This document shows, piece by piece, positions 5,992 through 11,244 of a stretch of 11,244 nucleotides of DNA; position 1 is the stretch's first letter, and each line of letters begins with the position of its first letter. The stretch comes from NAT127 sp041655035 (GTDB lineage Bacteria > Pseudomonadota > Gammaproteobacteria > Pseudomonadales > Porticoccaceae), in assembly GCA_041655035.1 (NCBI GenBank), contig JBAZCN010000116.1:1-11244 (forward strand), read 5' to 3'. The translations under genes and the position numbers were made by a program. The notes under the pieces are model-generated. The model worked only from the letters and a program-made list of their open reading frames with translations. It was not told the DNA's origin and did not search any database.

Positions 5992-7626
5992 GACGTCATC
6001 GCCGTCGCCCTTGCCATGCTGCTGGCCGTCATGGCCAGTGGCATGATCAGTCGCGCTCTGCCCCTGCCGATTCCGCTGCCACTGCTGCAGATCGTCATGG
6101 GCGCCATCATCGCCGGGGTATTTGATCACGGGGTGCGGCTCAATCCGGAGATTTTCTTTCTGCTGTTCCTGCCGCCGCTGCTGTTTCTCGACGGTTGGAG
6201 AATTCCCAAGGAAGGCGTATTCAAGGACAAGTTTGCGATTCTCGAACTGGCCTTCGGCCTGGTCATCTTTACCGTCGTCGGACTCGGCCTGCTGATCAGC
6301 TGGATGATTCCATCGATGCCGCTGCCGGTCGCCTTTGCGCTGGCGGCTATCGTATCGCCAACCGACCCGGTGGCGGTGTCCGCGATTACCCGGCGCGTCC
6401 CGATGCCGGGACGGATCATGCATATTCTCGAGGGCGAATCTCTGCTCAACGATGCCAGCGGCCTGGTCGCGTTTCGCTTCGCTGTCGCCGCGGCGGTCAC
6501 CGGCGCCTTTTCCCTCAGCTCCGCCGCCGTCTCGTTCGTCTGGGTGGCGGTCGGGGGGCTGTCGGTCGGTACAGGCTTTACCTGGGCTGTTGCCCTTGCC
6601 AAGAACCTGTTCAGCCGGCGCTATGGCGAGGACACCGGCCCGCAAATCCTGCTCAGCCTGCTCATCCCGTTTGGCGCCTATATGCTGGCCGAACACCTGG
6701 CGGCGTCCGGCATCCTCGCCGCCGTTGCCGCCGGGGTCACGATGAGTTACGTGGAATTGTCCGGCAGGTCGATGGCGGCCACCCGCATGGAGCGCACGGC
6801 GGTGTGGAACACCGTGCAGTTCACGCTCAACGGCATCGTGTTCGTCCTGCTCGGCGAGCAATTGCCGGCGCTGCTCGATGGCGCGGTGCAGGTGGTGCGG
6901 GAGACCGGGCACCACAACCCCGGGTGGCTGGTCATCTACGCCCTGGCGATCAACCTGGCGCTGGCGGTGTTGCGTTTCGGCTGGGTGTGGTTGTCGTTGT
7001 CGCTGGGCAAGATCCTGGCCTCCTACCGCGGGCAGCAGGCGCCGGAAATCAACATGCGCCTTGTTCTCGCCACTTCGCTGGCCGGCGTGCGCGGCGCGAT
7101 CACCCTGGCGGGCGTATTGACGCTGCCGTTGACTCTGGCCGACGGCAGCCCGTTCCCGGCCCGGGATCTGGCGATTTTCCTCGCCGCCATGACCATTATC
7201 ATTTCCTTGCTGGTGGCCAGTATCGGCCTGCCGCGCATTCTTGCCGGGCTGCCGCCAGTGATCGAAACCGCCTACCAGCAACAACGGACCCTGGCGGAAG
7301 AAATGGCCCGCCAGGCGGCGATCAAAGGGATCGAGAAAACCCTTTACGACCTGACCCAGGCCAACCCCGACGACTCCAGAATCTTTACCACGACTGCGGC
7401 GCGGATTATCGATGGTTTTCAGCAGCAGGTGGCCGGCGGCCTGGAGCCGGGCGTCGAGGCCGAACTCGTTCAGCGCCAGGCGGGGATCGAGGCGCAGATG
7501 CGTCTCGCCGCCCTCCGCGCCTCCCGCCAAGAGCTGTTCAGGCTGGCCCGCCACGGCAAAATCTCCGATCAGCTGGCCCGGGAGATGGTGCGCCGCCTCG
7601 ATCTCCAGGAAGCTCGGCTGCTGTGA
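5989..7626 (+). CDS. Na+/H+ antiporter, CPA1 family, YjcE-like
   Basis: An inner-membrane cation/proton antiporter, 545 residues if it starts at the CTG; E. coli YjcE is about the same length. About 12 membrane segments lie between residues 1 and 420. Family marks are LFLPPLLFLDGW (59-70), SPTDPVAVSAI (123-133), EGESLLNDASGLV (148-160; acidic residues of the ion path near D126 and D155), AEHLAASGILAAVAAG (234-249) and AGVRGAITLAGVLTLPL (365-381). A soluble, partly helical tail (about 425-545) contains RLAALRASRQELFRLARHGKIS (505-526), also typical of the YjcE branch. Known role of the family is Na+ (or K+)/H+ exchange for pH and salt balance. It follows the receptor by 161 bases with a hairpin between, so it probably has its own expression. 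If the CTG is not used, ATG 6016 gives 536 residues, cutting the first membrane segment. The family call is firm; the exact start is not. Confidence 0.92.
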   Translation: MDVIAVALAMLLAVMASGMISRALPLPIPLPLLQIVMGAIIAGVFDHGVRLNPEIFFLLFLPPLLFLDGWRIPKEGVFKDKFAILELAFGLVIFTVVGLGLLISWMIPSMPLPVAFALAAIVSPTDPVAVSAITRRVPMPGRIMHILEGESLLNDASGLVAFRFAVAAAVTGAFSLSSAAVSFVWVAVGGLSVGTGFTWAVALAKNLFSRRYGEDTGPQILLSLLIPFGAYMLAEHLAASGILAAVAAGVTMSYVELSGRSMAATRMERTAVWNTVQFTLNGIVFVLLGEQLPALLDGAVQVVRETGHHNPGWLVIYALAINLALAVLRFGWVWLSLSLGKILASYRGQQAPEINMRLVLATSLAGVRGAITLAGVLTLPLTLADGSPFPARDLAIFLAAMTIIISLLVASIGLPRILAGLPPVIETAYQQQRTLAEEMARQAAIKGIEKTLYDLTQANPDDSRIFTTTAARIIDGFQQQVAGGLEPGVEAELVQRQAGIEAQMRLAALRASRQELFRLARHGKISDQLAREMVRRLDLQEARLL

Positions 7627-7653
7627 CGGTATGCCTGGCCATGCCAGGGCCGT
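7626..7653. terminator. Shared hairpin between convergent antiporter and regulator genes
   Basis: CCTGGC (7634-7639) and GCCAGG (7643-7648) form a stem with a 3-base loop. ACGG (7626-7629) and CCGT (7650-7653) extend it after an internal bulge. It fills most of the 37-base gap and begins in the antiporter stop codon. Neither strand has a T-run. It probably ends or protects both transcripts. Confidence 0.5.
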
Positions 7654-7663
7654 CGGGCCGGAG

Positions 7664-10381
7664 TCAGGGGATCAGCCCCAGCTTGCGGGCCTTGTCGATG
7701 GCGCGAGTGCGGGGCCGGGTGTCCAGTTTGTCGTAGATCTGCTGCATGTACCACTTGATCGAACCCTCGGTCATCCCCAGTTTGGTGGCGATTTCGCGGT
7801 TGCGCAGCCCGTGGCTCGCCATGGTGAGGATCTTGAGTTCATTGCTGGTAAGGCTGTCGTGCAGACCCTCGGTGCTGGCGGCCGGCGGCGGCTCGCTGCC
7901 GCTGTCACCCTCGAAGATATGCAACAGCTCGCTGGCGAAGGTCTCGGCGGGCTCGGTGGTGACGGGGCGCAGGCTGTAGGCATTGGCGAGCAGGGTTTTG
8001 ACCACTGCACCCTCGTCGATAAAGCTGCGCCGCAGGGCGCTGGCGGCGCCCAGGGCCAGTGCCTCGCGCAGGGGGCGCTGGGCTTCGTTCTCCTGGCCGT
8101 CGAGAAAATACAGCTGGGCATGGAGCAGGTGCCAGCGTACCAGCGAGCGGATGGCGCCGCGCTTGGCGCAGAATGCCCGCCAGTGCTTGACCACGTGCAG
8201 GCCGTCGGCAATGGATTTGCGGGCCAGGGCGATCCGGACCCAGCAACTGGCCAGCAGTTCATCGCAGGTGGTCACCCCCGGGCCGGGCAGCATGTCGCGG
8301 CCGGGGATGAGAATGCCGGACTGGCGGGCATAACGGGCCGCCGCATTCGCTTCGCCGTCCTGGATCAGATAGCGGATGCGTTCATGGACCAGGGCGAGGC
8401 GAAAGCGCTCCAGGTCGCGGTCGAGGGCGATCACCATGCCATCGTCAAGGGCGCTGAGTGCCTTGTCGGCACGACCCTGAGCGCGGTGCAGGCGCGCCAT
8501 TGTCAGCACTCCGGGCATCAACTGGTCGATATAGCCCATCTTGCGGGCCGATGGCAGGGCGTCGGCAATCAGCTGTTCGGCCCGCTGCAGATCATTGCCT
8601 TCGTAGACCAGCTCCGCCAGGGGCAACGCCGGCAATGCGGCGAGGGCCGAGCGCGCGCCGGCGTGGCGAATGGCCTGTGCCAGGCCATCCTCCAGGGTTT
8701 CCCGCGCTGCGGCGGTCCTGCCCGCAAAGAACAGAGAGGGCCCCAGATCGGCTCGCAGCACCGGGATGAGGAAGCCGTAGGGCGTGCGGCTCTCCACGGC
8801 TGTCACCGCCAGCCACAATTGTTCGAGGTCGTCGAGCTTGTACTGTTCCCGGCGCGACAGCAGCAGATGGGAGTAGGCGGTGCCCACCATGTAGGGGTGG
8901 GTCATGTCGGGGTAGCCATCGAGCAGTTGGCGGCACTGCTTTTCGAGGGTGACTACATCGTCCCGCGCCGAGGTCAGCACCATGCGCCGGTGTAGCAGCA
9001 GGTAGCGGAGCTCGCGAATCTGGTGCTCGGGGAGAGATTTCTCGCCATCCAGACGGTCGATCAGCCGGCTGGCGATGTCGAGGATTTCGTCGCTTTTCTC
9101 GAAGCGCAATCCCCGGGTATGGAACCACGACAGGCTGAGCAGAATGCGCGGCTGGCGATTGAGGATGGGCTCGGGGATCTTCCCGGCGAAGCGGGCCATC
9201 TGGCGGATGTTGCCGCTGTAGGTGAAATCCTGGCAGTTCGCCTCGAGCAGATCGGCGGCGTATTCCATGTCTCCGGATTGCAGGGCGTGCTCCATGGCCT
9301 CGGCAAAGCAGCCCTCTCCCTGGAACCAGCGGCTGGCGCGCAGGTGCAGCTGGCTTTTCAGTTCCGGACTGCTTTCTCCCAACTGGCGCGCCAGGTAGTT
9401 GGCGAACAGGTGGTGGTACCGGTACCAGTGACGCTCCTCGTCGAGCTGGAACAGGAACAGGCCCTTGGCCTCGACCTCATTGATCATCGCCCTGGCATTG
9501 GCCTCGCCGGTGACGGCGTTGCACAGCGCCGGGCAAAAGCGCTCGAGGATGCAGGTCTTGATCATGAAATCGCGGATCGCGCTGTTCTGTGGCGACAGGA
9601 CCTCCTCGGAAAAAAAGTCGGCCACGGTGCGGTTGCGGCCGCTCACCGTGCCGAGCAGTTTTTCCGGGGCGATGCCCCGGCGCATGGCCAGGCTGGCGAG
9701 CTTGAGGCCGGTGATCCAGCCCTCGGTGCGTTCCACCAGGGTTTCCAGCACATGGTCCTGCAGTGCGGCGGGAATATTGCGGTCGAGGAACTGCCGGGTC
9801 TCGGCGACACTGAACTTGAGGTCCTGGGCCTCGATCTCCACCAGCGCACCCATCGCCCGGGAGCGGCCCAGGTGCAGCGCGGGGGTGGTGCGGCTGGCGA
9901 TGTAGAAGTGGACGTTGCCTGGCGCCTGCTCGATCAGACTGCTGACCGCGGCCACCGAGTCGGAGCCGAGCAGGTGAAAGTCGTCGATGAACATATGGTA
10001 CTCGCCCGGGCGGGATTCGAGGGTATCGAGCAGGCGGTCGAGCAGGTAGTCGACGGTGACGATGCCTTCGCTGTAGAGCAGTTCCCCCAGAATGTCGCTC
10101 CCCGCGGTTGTGGCGCTCCCGGTGGCGGCCAGCAGGTAGGCGAGCACGTCGGAGGCCTCGTTCAGGGTCTTGTCGACGGTCAGCCAGCGGGGTTCCCGGC
10201 GCTGAGCAGTGAGGCTCTGATACCATTGCATCAGCAGGCTCGACTTGCCGAACCCCGCCGGCGCCACCAGCAGGGTGAGGCGGGCGCGGGTCGCCTCGTC
10301 GAGGCGGCTGGCCAGCCTGGGTCTCTGGGTGAGCTCCGAGTGGACCGCCGGAGGCCTCAGTTTGACGCGGTGTATTCTCAT
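7664..10381 (-). CDS. MalT/LAL-type LuxR-family transcriptional regulator
   Basis: A 905-residue ATP-dependent activator of the STAND class; MalT itself is 901 residues. The N-terminal nucleotide-binding domain has Walker A as APAGFGKSS (40-48) and Walker B as HMFIDD (129-134). The later family blocks GWITGLKLAS (221-230) and WYRYHHLFANYL (319-330) follow. A long helical, TPR-like sensor region covers about 340-800. The C-terminal LuxR helix-turn-helix is at 844-905, with LTSNELKIL (844-852) and the recognition region NREIATKLGMTEGSIKWYM (861-879). Such proteins bind an inducer and ATP, assemble, and activate nearby or unlinked catabolic promoters; AlkS of alkane degraders is of this type. 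The start is supported by MalT-like alignment from the first residues, though the ribosome site is weak (AGG six bases upstream). It is divergent from the VOC gene. Control of the P450/receptor pair is possible but not shown. Confidence 0.94.
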   Translation of the reverse strand: MRIHRVKLRPPAVHSELTQRPRLASRLDEATRARLTLLVAPAGFGKSSLLMQWYQSLTAQRREPRWLTVDKTLNEASDVLAYLLAATGSATTAGSDILGELLYSEGIVTVDYLLDRLLDTLESRPGEYHMFIDDFHLLGSDSVAAVSSLIEQAPGNVHFYIASRTTPALHLGRSRAMGALVEIEAQDLKFSVAETRQFLDRNIPAALQDHVLETLVERTEGWITGLKLASLAMRRGIAPEKLLGTVSGRNRTVADFFSEEVLSPQNSAIRDFMIKTCILERFCPALCNAVTGEANARAMINEVEAKGLFLFQLDEERHWYRYHHLFANYLARQLGESSPELKSQLHLRASRWFQGEGCFAEAMEHALQSGDMEYAADLLEANCQDFTYSGNIRQMARFAGKIPEPILNRQPRILLSLSWFHTRGLRFEKSDEILDIASRLIDRLDGEKSLPEHQIRELRYLLLHRRMVLTSARDDVVTLEKQCRQLLDGYPDMTHPYMVGTAYSHLLLSRREQYKLDDLEQLWLAVTAVESRTPYGFLIPVLRADLGPSLFFAGRTAAARETLEDGLAQAIRHAGARSALAALPALPLAELVYEGNDLQRAEQLIADALPSARKMGYIDQLMPGVLTMARLHRAQGRADKALSALDDGMVIALDRDLERFRLALVHERIRYLIQDGEANAAARYARQSGILIPGRDMLPGPGVTTCDELLASCWVRIALARKSIADGLHVVKHWRAFCAKRGAIRSLVRWHLLHAQLYFLDGQENEAQRPLREALALGAASALRRSFIDEGAVVKTLLANAYSLRPVTTEPAETFASELLHIFEGDSGSEPPPAASTEGLHDSLTSNELKILTMASHGLRNREIATKLGMTEGSIKWYMQQIYDKLDTRPRTRAIDKARKLGLIP

Positions 10382-10452
10382 GGCTTGCCTGTAATGTCCT
10401 GACCCTGCTGTCGATCAACGGGGGAAAGGGTAACACGCAGGAGCGGGGAATT

Positions 10453-10484
10453 GCCGCCCGGGCCAGGCGGCGCAGGCTTGCGCC
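10453..10484. repeat. Stacked GC-rich small hairpins
   Basis: GCCGCC (10453-10458) pairs with GGCGGC (10466-10471). Overlapping it, GGCGCA (10469-10474) pairs with TGCGCC (10479-10484) around a 4-base loop. The two stems share bases and exclude each other. GCAGGCTTGCGCCG (10472-10485) recurs exactly at 1715-1728, in the other long gap, so this could be a dispersed extragenic element. Confidence 0.35.
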
Positions 10485-10628
10485 GGGGCTGGACGACCGC
10501 TGTGGCGGCGGGATATCGGTTTGGTGGGGACTATTTCCGGATGGACAGGGCTGTCGTGGAAATGCCACTCAGAGTCTGGCTGTCGCGCCTGACCGTTGCC
10601 GGCGGGTTAAAGTGCCGGAATGATTCAT

Positions 10629-10653
10629 TGTCCGGGAGTTGCCTTCCCGGACA
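10629..10653. promoter_or_regulatory. Perfect 9-bp hairpin in the VOC gene leader
   Basis: TGTCCGGGA (10629-10637) and TCCCGGACA (10645-10653) are perfectly complementary around a 7-base loop. The element ends 34 bases before the VOC start codon. No T-run follows, so it is not a classic terminator. It could be an operator, an mRNA leader structure or a boundary between the regulator promoter and the VOC promoter. Confidence 0.45.
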
Positions 10654-10687
10654 GCCCATAACAACCATGAGTACGACCGGAGCAGCG

Positions 10688-11092
10688 ATGCCAATCCGCA
10701 GGCTAGACCATATCAATATCCGCACCGCCCGCCTGGGCGAATCCATCGACTTCTACCGCGATGTCATCGGCATGGTGGTCAGGCCCCCGCCGATGGCCGC
10801 GGATCTCGCCATGGCCGCCTACTGTCATGACCAGGATGGCGTCCCGATCATCCACCTGGTCGCGACTGACAATGAAGTGCGAGGCGCCGAACCGCTGCGG
10901 GGCGCCGCGCAAAGGGGCATGATCGATCACTTCGCCCTCGACTGTGAGGGACTGCCGGCGGACTATGTGGCGCGACTCCAAGCCCGCGGACTGGCCTTTG
11001 AGGCCATGGATGTACCGATGATCGACCGGCATCTGATTTTTGTCCGCGATCCCAACGGAATCCTGGTGGAACTCGGCTTCCCCCTCGAATGA
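10688..11092 (+). CDS. VOC-superfamily protein (glyoxalase/extradiol dioxygenase fold)
   Basis: A 134-residue metal-dependent enzyme or binding protein of the vicinal-oxygen-chelate fold, with two beta-alpha-beta-beta-beta modules. Module one opens with RRLDHINIRTARLGESIDFY (4-23) and module two with MIDHFALDC (78-86). Likely metal ligands are His8, His56 (IIHLV), His81 and Glu128 (LVELGF), the pattern of active family members. Family activities include glyoxalase, extradiol ring cleavage, epimerase and isomerase reactions, so the reaction cannot be chosen here. At this size it would act as a homodimer. The start at 10688 has GGAG five bases upstream. An in-frame ATG at 10667 lacks a ribosome site and adds only seven residues. 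It is divergent from the MalT-type regulator, which makes it a candidate target of that protein. Confidence 0.9.
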   Translation: MPIRRLDHINIRTARLGESIDFYRDVIGMVVRPPPMAADLAMAAYCHDQDGVPIIHLVATDNEVRGAEPLRGAAQRGMIDHFALDCEGLPADYVARLQARGLAFEAMDVPMIDRHLIFVRDPNGILVELGFPLE

Positions 11093-11101
11093 TCCGCCGC
11101 A

Positions 11102-11114
11102 GCGAGTGTCTCGC
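11102..11114. terminator. Small hairpin between VOC gene and the convergent partial gene
   Basis: GCGAG (11102-11106) and CTCGC (11110-11114) form a 5-bp stem with a 3-base loop, ten bases after the VOC stop codon, in a 38-base gap between convergent genes. It is short and has no T-run, so this is a weak call. Confidence 0.25.
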
Positions 11115-11130
11115 CTGAGGGTACCGGAGG

Positions 11131-11244
11131 TCAGTTCACCGGCTCGAGGCGCACGTGGGATGCCGATTCGCCGATGGCGGTGTCGCCGTAGACCTGCACC
11201 CGGCGCTCGATCTCGTTGGCGAAAAACCGCATCAGCTGCTCGTC
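11131..11244 (-). CDS. 3' end of an unidentified gene
   Basis: The last 37 codons and the TGA stop (11133-11131) of a minus-strand gene that continues past the right edge. Nearly every codon ends in G or C, like the neighbouring real genes, which supports it as coding. The visible residues begin DEQLMRFFANEIERRVQVYG and end HVRLEPVN. I do not recognise the family: the piece is too short and has no motif. It converges on the VOC gene, so it belongs to a different transcript. Confidence 0.7.
   Translation of the reverse strand, partial: DEQLMRFFANEIERRVQVYGDTAIGESASHVRLEPVN

Larger units (their letters stand above)
10382..10687. other. Divergent gap between regulator and VOC genes
   Basis: This 306-base stretch carries no gene. 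It should hold the promoters of the regulator (leftward) and the VOC gene (rightward), but no clear -35/-10 pair is seen. It contains stacked GC hairpins (10453-10484), GACAG-GG-CTGTC (10544-10555), an 8-base direct repeat GGCTGTCG (10549-10556 and 10578-10585), and a perfect 9-bp hairpin just before the VOC start. Directly repeated sites are what MalT-type regulators bind, so self-control is conceivable. Confidence 0.65.

Noticed and set aside
5815..7554. 579-codon open frame on the minus strand
   Set aside because: Antisense shadow of the antiporter, rich in Gln, Arg, Gly and His, with no recognisable domain.
7412..10402. Long plus-strand open frames opposite the MalT-type regulator
   Set aside because: The regulator frame has Walker motifs and a LuxR helix-turn-helix. 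The opposite frames have no family features.
10451..10687. N-terminal extension of the VOC protein
   Set aside because: The added residues show no fold and run through GC hairpins. GGAG precedes ATG 10688, and the VOC module begins at once from there.

Overview
The window reads as part of a GC-rich (roughly 60-65% by eye) Gram-negative chromosome. A TonB-dependent outer-membrane receptor, an exported DUF1254/DUF1214 protein, a YjcE-like CPA1 antiporter, a MalT-type regulator and good Shine-Dalgarno sequences all fit a gammaproteobacterium, perhaps a marine hydrocarbon or terpenoid/steroid degrader. That placement is inference from protein style, not from a marker gene. There are no rRNA or tRNA genes, CRISPR arrays, transposases, integrases or phage genes.

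Layout, left to right. Positions 1-175 hold two hairpins and the downstream flank of the first gene. An exported DUF1254/DUF1214 protein (176-1450, minus) and a bacterial cytochrome P450 (1919-3136, minus) lie in the same direction. They are separated by a 468-base gap carrying REP-like hairpin repeats. A 360-base divergent control region (3137-3496) with a perfect 7-bp dyad separates the P450 from a TonB-dependent receptor (3497-5827, plus). The receptor has an odd 15-bp tandem repeat coding for its pre-signal N-terminus. A Na+/H+ antiporter (5989-7626, plus) follows and appears to start at CTG. Convergent to it is a 905-residue MalT/LAL-type LuxR regulator (7664-10381, minus). A 306-base divergent region separates the regulator from a small VOC-fold enzyme (10688-11092, plus). 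The 3' end of an unidentified minus-strand gene closes the window.

How the genes may work together (inference): the receptor would import a poorly permeable organic molecule. The P450 would hydroxylate it, the VOC enzyme could act on a later intermediate, and the exported DUF1254 protein could have an envelope role. The MalT-type STAND regulator is a candidate sensor for a pathway intermediate. The antiporter may be an unrelated housekeeping gene. No ferredoxin or ferredoxin reductase for the P450 is present, and the substrate cannot be read from the sequence.

The points most worth a second look are the receptor's repeat-coded N-terminal extension, the CTG start of the antiporter, the dyad between P450 and receptor, the two possible starts of the DUF1254 gene, and the REP-like repeat pair.
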